In this document: positions 7,701-16,976 of the stretch, piece after piece | Layout of the letters: each line of letters starts with the position of its first letter | How positions within the stretch are numbered: the first letter of the stretch is position 1 | Assembly: GCA_009996515.1 (NCBI GenBank) | Contig: JAACZV010000001.1 | Location: forward strand, 1 to 64,000 | Reading direction: 5' to 3' | Length of the DNA stretch: 64,000 bases | From: Comamonadaceae bacterium | GTDB taxonomy: Bacteria; Pseudomonadota; Gammaproteobacteria; Burkholderiales; Burkholderiaceae_C | Translations under genes and position numbers: made by a program | Notes under the pieces: generated by a model | The model's input: only the letters and a program-made list of their open reading frames with translations | What the model was told of the DNA's origin: nothing | Database searches by the model: none

Positions 7701-9761
7701 TCAAGGGCTGCGCAGCGCGTCAACGAAGTCGCGCTGCCGCGCGCCGGGCGCCGCCGTCAGCAGGCTGACCAGCACCAGCGCCAGCGCCCCGGCCGGCACG
7801 CCGAACAGCCCGGCCGAGGCCGGCTGTATGCCCCAGATCATGGCGGCCGGCCCCGGCAGGCCGGTCATGGCGCGCAGTCCGGGATGAGCCATCACCAGGT
7901 AGGCCAGGCACACGCCCAGCCCGGTCAACATGCCGGCCAGCGCGCCGGCCCGGTTGGCGCGGCGCCAGAACACGCCGGCCACCAGGGCCGGGAAGAAGGT
8001 GGAGCCGGCGATGGAGAAGGCGGCCGTGACGACGGCCAGGATGTCCGCCGGGCGGCTGGATGCCACCGCCGCCGCCGCCAGCGCGGCCGCCAGCAGCAAG
8101 GCCTTGGACAGCGTGACCCGGCGCGTGCGCGAGGCCTCCGGGTTGATGGCCTTGTAGTAGTAGTCGTGGGACAGCGCGCTGGAGATGGCCAGCAGCAGGC
8201 CGTCGGCGGTGGACAGTGCCGCCGCCAGGCCGCCGGCCGCCACCATGCCGGAGATGACGTAGGGCAGGCCGCCCAGCTCGGGCAGGACCAGCATCACCAG
8301 GTCGGGATGCAGGTGCAGCTCGCCCAGCTGCAGCCGGCCGTCGCCGTTCAGGTCCACGGCGGACAGCAGCGCCGGATCGACCCGCTGCCATTGACGTATC
8401 CAGGCCGGCAACTGGTCGAAGGCCGTGCCCACCAGGCCGTTGAAGACCTCGGTCTTGACCATGACAGCCAGCGCCGGCGCCGTCAGGTAGAGCAGGCAGA
8501 TGAAGACCAGCGACCAGGCCACCGACTCGCGCGCCGCGGCCACCGTCGGGGTGGTGTAGTAGCGCGTCAGCAGATGCGGCAGGCCGGCCGTGCCCACCAT
8601 CAGGCACAGGGCCAGCGCGATGAAGTTGCGGCGCGACTCGCTGGCCTGTTCGCGCTCGGCCGGGCTGCCGTCGGGGTTGCCGGCGAAGGGCTGGGTGTGC
8701 GGCACCAGGCCCGACAGCGGCCGGGCCAGCTGCGCCTCCGTGGCCTGCTCGCGCCGCCAGCGCTCCTCGGCCTCGGCCGACGTGCGCGGCAGCGCCGCGC
8801 GCTGCTTCTCGGCGACCTGGATCTGCGCCAGCGGCGCGTCCGCGGCCTTCAGCGCGGCCACGCTGGCGGCCGCCCTCGCCTGCTCGTCGGCCAGCGCCCT
8901 GGGCACGTCGGCCAGGCGCGCCGCCGCCGCCTCGGCGCGCTGCTGGTGGATGGCGCGCACCTGCAGCTCGCCCGGGTCGAGGATGAGCTCGCGCTCGCGC
9001 TGGGCCAGCTGATGCAGCTGCTGGCCGTAGACCAGCTGGGGCAGCGGCCAGCCGGTCTGCTTGACGCTCAGCCAGATGACCGGCACCAGGTAGGCCAGGA
9101 TCATGATGAGGTACTGGGCCACCTGGGTCCAGGTGACGGCGCGCATGCCGCCCAGGAAGGAACAGACCAGCACGCCGCCCAGGCCCACGAAGACGCCCAC
9201 CTCGAAACCCAGCCCGGTGAGCCGCGTCGTGATCAGGCCCACGCCATAGATCTGCGCGACCAGATACACGAAGGACACCAGGATGGCCGCCGACGCGCCG
9301 ACCAGGCGCAGCGCGCGGCTCTCGAAGCGCTCGGCCAGGAAGTCGGCCAGCGTGAACTGGCCGAAGCGGCGCAGATAGGGCGCGATGCACAGGGCCACGA
9401 GGCAGAAGCCGCCCGTCCAGCCCAGCACGTAGGCCAGGCCGGCATAGCCGCTCGCGTACAGCGTGCCGACCAGGCCGATGAAGCTGGCCGCGCTCATCCA
9501 GTCGGCGCCGGCGGCCATGCCGTTGTAGAGCGGCGGCACGCGGCGGCCGGCAACGAAGTACTCGGCCGGGTCGGTGGTGCGGCACAGGATGCCGATGACG
9601 GCATAGACCAGCACCGTCGCGCCGAGGAAGGTATAGCCTATCCAGGCCTTGGGCAGGCCGCGCTGCTCGGCCAGTCCCAGGCCGAGGACGAGGCCGATGA
9701 AGCTCAGCGCGAAGAAGGCGTAGCGGCGGTGCAGATGGCGGGCAGTCACGGCCGTGATCAT
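7701..9761 (-). CDS. Sodium:solute symporter, VC_2705-type, with EF-hand-like insert
   Basis: About 686 residues with many membrane helices and the SSS-family signatures AEYFVAGRRVPPLYNGMA, GADWMSAASFIG and GWTGGFCLVAL near residues 66-125. The match resembles the VC_2705 subgroup, often linked to acetate or other carboxylate uptake. Between helices lies a long hydrophilic, alanine/glutamate-rich segment (about 237-380) likely to form coiled coil. After two further helices comes a canonical 12-residue EF-hand loop, DLNGDGRLQLGE (470-481). The usual small DUF4212 partner is not adjacent. The start is uncertain: ATG at 9761 is used, TTG at 9770 or GTG at 9749 are possible, and the ppsA terminator lies directly upstream, leaving no clear ribosome-binding site. 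Substrate not determinable. Confidence 0.85.
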   Translation of the reverse strand: MITAVTARHLHRRYAFFALSFIGLVLGLGLAEQRGLPKAWIGYTFLGATVLVYAVIGILCRTTDPAEYFVAGRRVPPLYNGMAAGADWMSAASFIGLVGTLYASGYAGLAYVLGWTGGFCLVALCIAPYLRRFGQFTLADFLAERFESRALRLVGASAAILVSFVYLVAQIYGVGLITTRLTGLGFEVGVFVGLGGVLVCSFLGGMRAVTWTQVAQYLIMILAYLVPVIWLSVKQTGWPLPQLVYGQQLHQLAQRERELILDPGELQVRAIHQQRAEAAAARLADVPRALADEQARAAASVAALKAADAPLAQIQVAEKQRAALPRTSAEAEERWRREQATEAQLARPLSGLVPHTQPFAGNPDGSPAEREQASESRRNFIALALCLMVGTAGLPHLLTRYYTTPTVAAARESVAWSLVFICLLYLTAPALAVMVKTEVFNGLVGTAFDQLPAWIRQWQRVDPALLSAVDLNGDGRLQLGELHLHPDLVMLVLPELGGLPYVISGMVAAGGLAAALSTADGLLLAISSALSHDYYYKAINPEASRTRRVTLSKALLLAAALAAAAVASSRPADILAVVTAAFSIAGSTFFPALVAGVFWRRANRAGALAGMLTGLGVCLAYLVMAHPGLRAMTGLPGPAAMIWGIQPASAGLFGVPAGALALVLVSLLTAAPGARQRDFVDALRSP

Positions 9762-9768
9762 CGGTAAC

Positions 9769-9802
9769 AAAAAGCCCGGGCTCCCCTGAGGAGAACCCGG
9801 GC
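9769..9802 (-). terminator. Rho-independent terminator of ppsA
   Basis: Minus strand: GCCCGGG and CCCGGGC arms with an inner CTCC/GGAG pairing, followed by TTTTT. It begins 21 bases after the ppsA stop and ends at the very start of the symporter gene. Confidence 0.85.
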
Positions 9803-9822
9803 CGGTCGTCGGCCGCGCGGGC

Positions 9823-12231
9823 TTACTTGGCGGCCAGGCGCTGCCAGGTGTCGATGACCGTGTCGGGGTTCAGCGAGATGGACACGATGCCCTCCTCCGC
9901 CAGCCAGTCGGCGAAGTCCGGATGGTCGCTGGGCCCCTGGCCGCAGATGCCGATGTACTTGCCGGTGGCACGGCAGGCGCGGATGGCGCGCGAGATCAGG
10001 GCCTTCACGGCCGGATCGCGTTCATCGAAGTCGCCGGCCAGCTGCTCCAGGCCCGAATCGCGGTCCAGGCCCAGCGTGAGCTGCGTCAGGTCGTTGGAGC
10101 CTATGGACATGCCGTCGAAATGCTCCAGGAACTGCTCGGCCAGGATGGCATTGCTGGGCACCTCGCACATCATGATGAGGCGCAGGCCGTCGCTGCCGCC
10201 CGCCGCGGCGCGCTTCAGCCCCTTCTCGGCCAGCATGCCCACGACCTTCTCGGCCTGCTTCACGGTGCGCACGAAGGGCACCATGATCTCGACGTTGGTC
10301 AGGCCCATGTCCTTGCGCACGCGCTTCAAGGCCTCGCACTCCATCGCAAAGGCGTCCTGGAACTCGCCGCTGATGTAGCGGGAGGCACCGCGGAAGCCCA
10401 GCATGGGGTTCTCTTCATCCGGCTCGTAGCGCGTGCCGCCGATGAGCTTGCGGTACTCGTTGGACTTGAAGTCCGACAGCCGCACGATGACGGGGCGCGG
10501 GAAGAAGGCCGCGGCGATGGTGGCGATGCCCTCGGCCAGCTTGTCCACGTAGAAGGCCCGCGGCGACGCATGGCCGCGCGCCACCGACTCGACGGCCTTC
10601 TTCAGGTCGGCATCGATGTTGGGATAGTCCAGGATGGCCTTGGGGTGGACGCCGATGTTGTTGTTGATGATGAATTCCAGCCGGGCCAGGCCCACGCCGC
10701 TGGAGGGCATCTGCGCGAAGTTGAAGGCCAGCTGCGGGTTGCCCACGTTCATCATGATCTTGATGGGGCAATAGGGCAGCTCGCCGCGGTGCACCTCGCT
10801 GACCTCGGTCTCCAGCAGGCCGTCGTAGATGTAGCCAGTGTCGCCCTCGGAGCAGGCCACCGTGACCAGCTGGCCGTCCTTGAGCTTGTCCGTCGCGTCG
10901 CCGCAGCCCACCACGGCCGGGATGCCCAGCTCGCGCGCGATGATGGCCGCGTGGCAGGTGCGGCCGCCGCGGTTGGTGACGATGGCCGAGGCGCGCTTCA
11001 TGACCGGCTCCCAGTTCGGGTCGGTCATGTCGGTGACCAGCACGTCGCCGGGCTGCACGCGCTCCATCTCGGCCACGCTGTCCACCAGCCGCACCGGGCC
11101 GGTGCCGATCTTCTGGCCGATGGCGCGGCCCTCGGCCAGCACGGCACTGTGGGCCTTGAGCTTGTAGTGGTGCTCCACCTGGCCGGCCATCTGGCTCTTC
11201 ACGGTCTCGGGGCGGGCCTGCAGGATGTAGAGCTTGCCGTCCTCGCCGTCGCGGCCCCACTCGATGTCCATCGCGCGGCCGTAATGCTGTTCGATGACGA
11301 GGGCGTACTTGGCCAGCTCGGTGACCTCGGCGTCGCTCAGCGAGTAGCGGTTGCGGGCCTCGGGCGCGGTGTCCACCGTCTTCACCAGCTTGCCGCTGGC
11401 GGCCTTCTCCTCGGGCGACGCAAACTCCATGCGGATCAGTTTGGAGCCCAGGTTGCGGCGGATGATGGCCAGCTTGCCGGCCTTCAGCGCGGGCTTGTGG
11501 ACATAGAACTCGTCCGGGTTCACGGCGCCCTGCACCACCGTCTCGCCCAGGCCGTAGCTGGACGTGATGAAGACGGCGTCGGGGAAGCCGCTCTCGGTGT
11601 CGATGGTGAACATCACGCCGGCCGAGCCGAGGTCGGAGCGCACCATGCGCTGCACGCCGGCGGACAAGGCCACGTCGCCATGGGCGAAGCCCTTGTGCAC
11701 GCGGTAGCTGATGGCGCGGTCGTTGTAGAGCGAGGCGAACACCTCGCGCATCTTGTGCAGCACCTCGTCAATGCCATGCACGTTCAGGAAGGTCTCCTGC
11801 TGGCCGGCGAACGAGGCGTCGGGCAGGTCTTCCGCGGTGGCCGACGAGCGCACGGCGAAGGAAGCGCCCGGGTTGTCGGCCGTCAGCTTGGCGAAGGCCT
11901 GGCGCACGTCGGCCTCCAGGTCGGCCGGGAAGGGCTGGCGCTCTATCCAGCCGCGGATCTCGGCGCCGGCCTCGGCCAGCGCACGGACGTCGTCGATATT
12001 CAGCGTGCTCAGCCGCGCCGCGATGCGCGCGTCCAGGCCCTCGTGCTTGAGGAACTGCCGGAAGGCATGTGCCGTGGTGGCAAAGCCGCCGGGGACGCGC
12101 ACGCCGCTGGCGGCGAGCTGCGAGATCATTTCGCCGAGGCTGGCGTTCTTGCCGCCAACGACCTCGACATCGGTCATCCTCAGGTTCTCAAACGGTACGA
12201 CCAGGGCGGTCGCCTCGAACAGGGTGGACAT
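9823..12231 (-). CDS. ppsA: Phosphoenolpyruvate synthase
   Basis: An 802-residue enzyme that converts pyruvate, ATP and water to PEP, AMP and phosphate for gluconeogenesis. The N-terminal ATP-grasp domain contains [12 protein letters not shown] and [21 protein letters not shown] (split over two stretches). The swivelling phosphohistidine domain has [17 protein letters not shown] with the catalytic His. The C-terminal TIM barrel has [10 protein letters not shown] and [17 protein letters not shown] with the catalytic Cys. Full length by family standards. Upstream lie a leader of about 160 bases with a CCCGGAG ribosome-binding site and a promoter-like pair at 12400-12428. ppsR, its regulatory kinase/phosphorylase, is divergently encoded one gene away. 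Confidence 0.97.
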   Translation of the reverse strand: MSTLFEATALVVPFENLRMTDVEVVGGKNASLGEMISQLAASGVRVPGGFATTAHAFRQFLKHEGLDARIAARLSTLNIDDVRALAEAGAEIRGWIERQPFPADLEADVRQAFAKLTADNPGASFAVRSSATAEDLPDASFAGQQETFLNVHGIDEVLHKMREVFASLYNDRAISYRVHKGFAHGDVALSAGVQRMVRSDLGSAGVMFTIDTESGFPDAVFITSSYGLGETVVQGAVNPDEFYVHKPALKAGKLAIIRRNLGSKLIRMEFASPEEKAASGKLVKTVDTAPEARNRYSLSDAEVTELAKYALVIEQHYGRAMDIEWGRDGEDGKLYILQARPETVKSQMAGQVEHHYKLKAHSAVLAEGRAIGQKIGTGPVRLVDSVAEMERVQPGDVLVTDMTDPNWEPVMKRASAIVTNRGGRTCHAAIIARELGIPAVVGCGDATDKLKDGQLVTVACSEGDTGYIYDGLLETEVSEVHRGELPYCPIKIMMNVGNPQLAFNFAQMPSSGVGLARLEFIINNNIGVHPKAILDYPNIDADLKKAVESVARGHASPRAFYVDKLAEGIATIAAAFFPRPVIVRLSDFKSNEYRKLIGGTRYEPDEENPMLGFRGASRYISGEFQDAFAMECEALKRVRKDMGLTNVEIMVPFVRTVKQAEKVVGMLAEKGLKRAAAGGSDGLRLIMMCEVPSNAILAEQFLEHFDGMSIGSNDLTQLTLGLDRDSGLEQLAGDFDERDPAVKALISRAIRACRATGKYIGICGQGPSDHPDFADWLAEEGIVSISLNPDTVIDTWQRLAAK

Positions 12232-12399
12232 GGAAAAACTCCGGGAGGTTGAAAAACCGGTGCCGTCGCATCGTCCGCGCCGCCCATGAGGGACGCCGCC
12301 GAACCAGGGGGCTCAAGGCAGGCGCGGCTCCATCCATTTCTGGATTCTTCTGGGAGGACGGGGGCGCGCATGGGGGCTGATCGCGAGGAATTGGGCCGG

Positions 12400-12428
12400 A
12401 TTCTAGGTGCTGCGTACCGGCATGTAAC
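12400..12428 (-). promoter_or_regulatory. Sigma70-like promoter of ppsA
   Basis: Minus strand GTTACA and TAGAAT (four and five of six consensus matches) with a 17-base spacer. The predicted transcript starts near 12393 and has a leader of about 160 bases. The leader includes a small ATCCA/TGGAT hairpin with a GAAA loop at 12332-12345. Confidence 0.5.
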
Positions 12429-12452
12429 TTCGGCCTGTGCACAATCGCCTGC

Positions 12453-13748
12453 GTGGCAGCCGAACCCTCCTCCGAAGTCAATCCGCATTACCTCGACCAC
12501 GTGATCCACACGTCCGAGGCGCGTCCGGTCCAGGCCATCGAGGACATCGTCAGCCAGAACGGCATCAAGCTGCTCGCCAAGGGCGCCCAGGTCAACGAGA
12601 AGGTGCGCGAGCGCCTGCTGATGCACAAGCTGCAGAAGCCGCTGGAGGATTGCCTGCAGGTCACCCACGGCGTCATGCCGCAGAGCTTCGGCCCCATCGG
12701 CGAAGCCCTGCTCGAGCAGCACCCGCTGCTCAAGGCCATCTGCGCCCACGACCTCTACCCCGGCGCCCCGGCGACGCTGGCCACGCTCAAGCTCAGCAAC
12801 CCGGTGCAGTCGCTGCTGACCGTCTATGCGCAATTCCAGCCCGACCGGCTCAAGCACACGGCCGGCGTCGCCATGCTGGCGCTGGCGCTGGCGCGGCGCC
12901 TGCTGCCCGGGGAGTCCGACCGCCACCGCATGCTGGCGCTGGCCGGGCTGCTGCACGACGTCGGCGAGCTCTACATCGATCCGCAATACATGCGCCCCGG
13001 CACGCCGCTGGGCCCGCAGGAATGGCGGCACGTGGCCTCCCACCCCGTCGTCGGCGAGCGCGTGCTGCGCCACATGCCCGGCGCCGGCCGGGAGGTCGCC
13101 GCTGCCGTGCTGCATCACCACGAGCGGCTGGACGGCTTCGGCTACCCGCGCGGCCTGCAGGGCGCGGCGCTGCCGCTGAACGGCCAGATCCTCGCCGCCG
13201 CCGAATGGCTGATGGCCTTGATCGAGAACAGCGACACGCCGCTGACGCGCGCCAGCGTGGCCAACAAGCTCATCCCCGGCGAATTCAGCCGCGAGCTCAC
13301 CGAGGCCATCACGCTGGCCGCGCAAGGCGGCGTGACCGCGACGGCGGCCGTCGACCCGGTGCCGCTGGAGTCCGCAATCCCGCGCGTCGTCGCCATCGTC
13401 GCGACGTTGCAGCGCTTCCGCGCGGCCCGGCCCTGGATGGACGAGCGCATCGCCGCCGCCCGCCCCAGCCTGCGCGCCGTGCTGGAGGCGGCGCTGCAGC
13501 GCCTGCTGCGCATCCAGACCGCCTTCTCCAGCACCGGGCTGGACGCCGACGATGCCGACGCCCTCGTTGCCGGCTTGGCCGAACAGCGCGACGCCGAGCT
13601 GCAGGTCGAGCTGATGACGGTGGTCGGCGAGCTGGAGTGGCGGCTGCGCGAGCTGGAGCGCGAGTTGCTGCTGCGCGCCGGCCTGCTGCCGGACGAGGAC
13701 ATCGCCGTCATGCGCGAGCTGCTGGCCAGGCTGAAGGCGCCGGCCTGA
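12453..13748 (+). CDS. HD-GYP domain protein, candidate cyclic-di-GMP phosphodiesterase
   Basis: A 431-residue protein. The N-terminal 115 residues have no domain I can name. The HD-GYP domain follows, with His135, the HD pair at 168-169, His197, the HHHE run at 221-224 and an intact GYP at 230-232 (LDGFGYPRGL). These are the metal ligands and signature of enzymes that hydrolyse cyclic di-GMP. The HDxGK lysine is replaced by Glu (HDVGE). A C-terminal helical region (about 345-425) looks coiled. No receiver or membrane segment is seen. The start is GTG at 12453; no upstream ATG is in frame. It sits between divergent ppsA and ppsR. Catalytic activity is inferred, not shown. Confidence 0.8.
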   Translation: MAAEPSSEVNPHYLDHVIHTSEARPVQAIEDIVSQNGIKLLAKGAQVNEKVRERLLMHKLQKPLEDCLQVTHGVMPQSFGPIGEALLEQHPLLKAICAHDLYPGAPATLATLKLSNPVQSLLTVYAQFQPDRLKHTAGVAMLALALARRLLPGESDRHRMLALAGLLHDVGELYIDPQYMRPGTPLGPQEWRHVASHPVVGERVLRHMPGAGREVAAAVLHHHERLDGFGYPRGLQGAALPLNGQILAAAEWLMALIENSDTPLTRASVANKLIPGEFSRELTEAITLAAQGGVTATAAVDPVPLESAIPRVVAIVATLQRFRAARPWMDERIAAARPSLRAVLEAALQRLLRIQTAFSSTGLDADDADALVAGLAEQRDAELQVELMTVVGELEWRLRELERELLLRAGLLPDEDIAVMRELLARLKAPA

Positions 13749-13796
13749 GCCCCGCTGGCTATCATGGCCGCGCCTGAACCGACCGGAGCCGCCGCC

Positions 13797-14618
13797 ATGA
13801 ACGCCAGAACCGTCTACTTCGTCTCCGACGGCACCGGCATCACCGCCGAGACCTTCGGCAACTCCATCCTGGCGCAGTTCTCCATCAAGGCCCGCCATGT
13901 GCGCCGGCCCTTCGTCGACTCCGCCGAGAAGGCCCGTGCCGTCGTCGCCGAGATCAACGAGGTGGGCATGCGCGAGGGCCTGCGGCCCATCGTCTTCGCC
14001 ACGCTGGTCAACCGCGACGTGCTCAAGGTCGTGCGCGAGCATTGCCAGGGCCGCGTGATGGACATGTTCGGCACCTTCATCGAGCCGCTGGAAGACGAGT
14101 TCGGCATCAAGAGCAACCACCGCGTGGGCCGCTTCTCCGACGTCGCCCAGAGCCAGGAGTACCACGATCGCATCGAGGCGATCAACTTCTCGCTGGCCCA
14201 TGACGACGGCCAGTCGTCCAAGAACCTGGACACGGCCGAGGTCATCCTGGTGGGCGTGTCGCGCTGCGGCAAGACACCCACCTCGCTGTACCTGGCGATG
14301 CAGCACGGCATCAAGGCCGCCAACTATCCGCTCATCCCCGAGGACTTCGAGCGCCGCAAGCTGCCCGCGCCGCTGCTGCCGCACAAGCGCAAATGCTTCG
14401 GCCTCACCATCGACCCCGAACGCCTGGCCTCCATCCGCAACGAGCGCCGCCCGGGCAGCCGGTACGCCGACGCGCTGAACTGCCGCTACGAGGTCAACGA
14501 GGCCGAGGCCATGATGAAGCGCGAGGGCATCGCCTGGCTGTCGTCCACGCACAAGTCCATCGAGGAGATCGCGACCACCATCCTGCGCGACATCCGGCCG
14601 GACCGGCTGATGTACTGA
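13797..14618 (+). CDS. ppsR: PEP synthase regulatory protein (kinase/pyrophosphorylase)
   Basis: A 273-residue DUF299 protein. It inactivates PEP synthase by ADP-dependent phosphorylation of an active-site Thr and reactivates it by phosphate-dependent dephosphorylation. It opens VYFVSDGTGITAETFGNSIL and carries the P-loop VGVSRCGKTPTS near residues 154-165, then YEVNEAEAMMKREGIAWLSS. A GGAG ribosome-binding site lies 10 bases before ATG 13797. An in-frame ATG at 13764 is less likely. Its substrate enzyme gene ppsA lies divergently 1.6 kb away; the HD-GYP gene lies between and is only 48 bases upstream, so the two are probably cotranscribed. Confidence 0.95.
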   Translation: MNARTVYFVSDGTGITAETFGNSILAQFSIKARHVRRPFVDSAEKARAVVAEINEVGMREGLRPIVFATLVNRDVLKVVREHCQGRVMDMFGTFIEPLEDEFGIKSNHRVGRFSDVAQSQEYHDRIEAINFSLAHDDGQSSKNLDTAEVILVGVSRCGKTPTSLYLAMQHGIKAANYPLIPEDFERRKLPAPLLPHKRKCFGLTIDPERLASIRNERRPGSRYADALNCRYEVNEAEAMMKREGIAWLSSTHKSIEEIATTILRDIRPDRLMY

Positions 14619-14628
14619 CTGCGGTCCG

Positions 14629-15513
14629 ATGCCCGCCTCGGCCCTCGCCCTCGTCCTCGCCGCCGCCCTCCTCCACGCGCTCTGGAACCTCGCCGCCAAG
14701 CAGTGGGGCGGCGGCACGCATTTCGTCTTCAGCTGCGCCCTCGGCGTGGTCGTGCTGTGGCTGCCGGCCGTGCTGTGGCTGGGGCTGGACGAATTGCCAC
14801 GCTGGTCGCCGCTGGCCTGGGGCTTCGTCGCCGCCAGCGCCGTGGTCCACCTGGCCTACTTCAACTGCCTGATCGCCGGCTATCGGGCCAGCGACCTGAC
14901 CGTGGTCTACCCGGTGGCGCGCGGCAGCGGGCCGCTGCTGTCGGCCGTTGCCGCCGTCGCGCTGCTGGGCGAGCACCTGGGCGTCTACGGCACGCTGGGG
15001 CTGGCGGGCGTCGTGGGCGGCATCCTGCTGATCACGATGGGACCGCGCCTCATCGGCCGCGGCACGGCGCAGGACGCCGAGACCGCGCGGCGGCGGCGCA
15101 TGGGCGTCTGGTGGGGTGCGGCCACCGGCACGCTGATCGCCGGCTACACGGTGCTGGACGGCTATGCCGTCAAGGTGCTGGCCGTGTCGCCGCTGCTGCT
15201 GGACTACTTCGGCAACCTGCTGCGCGTGCCGCTGCAGCTGCCCACGCTGCTGCGCCAGCCGCACAGCTTCTGGCCCGAGTTGCGCCGCTCCTGGCGCGGC
15301 GTGCTGGCCGTCGCAGCCCTGAGCCCGCTGGCCTACATCCTCGTGCTGCTGGCCGTGCGCGAGGCGCCGCTGTCGCGCGTGGCACCGGCGCGCGAGCTGT
15401 CCATGCTGTTCGCGGCACTGCTGGGCGGCCAGCTGCTGGGGGAAGGCGAGCGCGGCTGGCGGCTGGCGGGCGCCGCGCTGATCGGCCTCGGCGTCATCTC
15501 GCTGGCGCTCTGA
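14629..15513 (+). CDS. EamA/DMT-family transporter
   Basis: A 294-residue membrane protein with about ten hydrophobic helices arranged as two EamA repeats. The first repeat ends near residue 143, before a short charged loop (RGTAQDAETARRRRMG). The repeat-typical ALWNLAAKQ in helix 1 and VYPVARGSGPLLSAV in helix 4 are present. The family exports or imports metabolites such as amino acids; substrate unknown. It starts 10 bases after ppsR and is probably cotranscribed. It converges on the DUF2325 gene with only four bases between the stops. Confidence 0.88.
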   Translation: MPASALALVLAAALLHALWNLAAKQWGGGTHFVFSCALGVVVLWLPAVLWLGLDELPRWSPLAWGFVAASAVVHLAYFNCLIAGYRASDLTVVYPVARGSGPLLSAVAAVALLGEHLGVYGTLGLAGVVGGILLITMGPRLIGRGTAQDAETARRRRMGVWWGAATGTLIAGYTVLDGYAVKVLAVSPLLLDYFGNLLRVPLQLPTLLRQPHSFWPELRRSWRGVLAVAALSPLAYILVLLAVREAPLSRVAPARELSMLFAALLGGQLLGEGERGWRLAGAALIGLGVISLAL

Positions 15514-15517
15514 GGAT

Positions 15518-16705
15518 TCAAGGCAGCGGCGCCGGCCCCTCGCCGGCGGCCGCCTGCACCAACGCACGCTCGAAAGCGCCGCGGCCCGGCGTGTCGACGA
15601 ACACGCAGCGCTTGTGGTGGCGCTTGCAGTGGTCCTTCACGCGCCAGTAGGCGTCGTGGCTGATGCAGCCGGTCTGGCAGATAACGAGGTCGGCCGCGGC
15701 GAGCTGCGGCTCCAGCTGCGCCGGCCGGTGCTCGCTGCCACCGTCGTGGTGCAGGAACTGCGCGCCGCAGCCCTCCACCGCCTGGCGGTACTGCGGCACG
15801 CTGCCGCCGCGGCCACCGACGCACAGCACCACGCGGTTCAGCAACGTCATGACCTCGGCCTGCGGCGGCGCGGCCGGCTCCGTATGGGGAGGCGTCACCG
15901 CCAGCGGCGCTCTCGCCATGAGCCGGTTCACCTCGCGCTGCAACGCCTGATTGCGCTCCAGCTGCTCGGCCAGGCGCTCGCGCAAGGCCTCGCGCTCGGG
16001 CAGGTCCGGGCGGGCCGCCTGCAGCTGCTGCAACTGCTGCTGCGCCAGGGCCAGCCGGGTCTGCAGGCCGATCTGCAGCGCTCGCTGCTGCAGGCGCTCG
16101 CGCTCCCAGGCCTGTTGCTCGCGGGCGCGATCCGCGCTCCAGGCCGTCACGCGGCGCTGCACCTCGGCATAGTCGCGCGCCAGCGCCTGGTGCTCGGCGA
16201 CCAGCTCGCGGTGGCGCGCCAGATCGACGCGCTGCGCGGCGCCGAGCTGGTGCTGCAGCATGTGCACCTGGCCCAGCACGCGCATCTCCAGCCATTCGTC
16301 ACAGCGCGCATGGGTCAGCGTGGCCCACAGCGCGCCGGCAATGCCCTCGCCCTGCGCCGCGCGGGCACGCCACCAGGCCATCAAGTCGTCGCGGCACCGG
16401 GCTTGCGCGGCACTGCGCAGGTCCAGCGTGAAGCGCTGCTCGAGGTCTTTCTGCAAGGCCTCGGCCACCGCGTTGCGGCGCGCGGCGGCGGTGACCAGGC
16501 TGCAGTGCAGCGTGTAGTCGTCCCAGTCCCCCTCCTTGCCCTGCAGCACCAGCAACTTCTTCGCGAGCTGGCGCACGCGCTCCAGCGGCACGCAGACGCC
16601 GATGACGGGGCAATGCGCGTGGCTGCCCAGCTCCCACAGGCGGCGGCGGCGCGAGCCGGTGGTGGTGGTGGCGCCAGCCTGGGCGGCGCAGCAGGTGTCG
16701 GCCAT
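15518..16705 (-). CDS. DUF2325 domain protein with central coiled coil
   Basis: A 395-residue soluble protein. Residues 1-170 form a helical region with several Cys and His and no domain I can name. Residues about 175-280 are heptad-like and rich in Gln, Glu, Arg and Leu, a likely coiled coil. The C-terminal DUF2325 domain (about 290-375) opens VVLCVGGRGG, continues HHDGGSEHRPAQLEPQL and contains CQTGCISHDAYWRVKDHCKR with several conserved Cys and His. That looks like a metal or redox site, but no biochemical role is established to my knowledge. It follows hemP on the same strand with a 67-base gap, so it may respond to iron as well. Confidence 0.75.
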   Translation of the reverse strand: MADTCCAAQAGATTTTGSRRRRLWELGSHAHCPVIGVCVPLERVRQLAKKLLVLQGKEGDWDDYTLHCSLVTAAARRNAVAEALQKDLEQRFTLDLRSAAQARCRDDLMAWWRARAAQGEGIAGALWATLTHARCDEWLEMRVLGQVHMLQHQLGAAQRVDLARHRELVAEHQALARDYAEVQRRVTAWSADRAREQQAWERERLQQRALQIGLQTRLALAQQQLQQLQAARPDLPEREALRERLAEQLERNQALQREVNRLMARAPLAVTPPHTEPAAPPQAEVMTLLNRVVLCVGGRGGSVPQYRQAVEGCGAQFLHHDGGSEHRPAQLEPQLAAADLVICQTGCISHDAYWRVKDHCKRHHKRCVFVDTPGRGAFERALVQAAAGEGPAPLP

Positions 16706-16772
16706 TCGGAATCTCCGTGGATGGCGCGGGCTGGCGGCGGCTGGCTTGCGCGGGTGATCGAAAACGCGGGCG

Positions 16773-16970
16773 CTACTTGGTCAGGATCAGCTTGCCCTGG
16801 GAGGTGACGCGCAGGCGGTAGACCTGCTGCTGGTGGTCGATGAAGAGCTCGCCGCCGGGGCCCAGCAGCGTGGCGCTGTCGATGCGACGCTGGCCGAGGG
16901 GCGCCGCTGCGCGGGCAGGCCGGCTGGCCTCGGGCCGGGCCGGCACTGGGGTCGGGATGTCGTCGGGCAT
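16773..16970 (-). CDS. hemP: Hemin uptake protein HemP
   Basis: A 65-residue protein. Its C-terminal half, RIDSATLLGPGGELFIDHQQ followed by VYRLRVTSQGKLILTK, is the HemP/HmuP signature; the N-terminal third is Pro/Ala-rich. HemP proteins are small activators needed for haem-uptake gene expression in Burkholderiales. A Fur box and a promoter-like pair lie directly upstream, placed so that transcription could begin at the ATG. An earlier in-frame ATG at 17012 would put the Fur box inside the gene and is rejected. No haem receptor or transporter genes are nearby. Confidence 0.88.
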   Translation of the reverse strand: MPDDIPTPVPARPEASRPARAAAPLGQRRIDSATLLGPGGELFIDHQQQVYRLRVTSQGKLILTK

Positions 16971-16976
16971 GCAGGC

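Noticed and set aside
7470-9767. A long plus-strand open frame over the symporter gene
   Set aside because: Compositional shadow of the minus-strand transporter: rich in Gln, Arg, Gly and His, with no domain.
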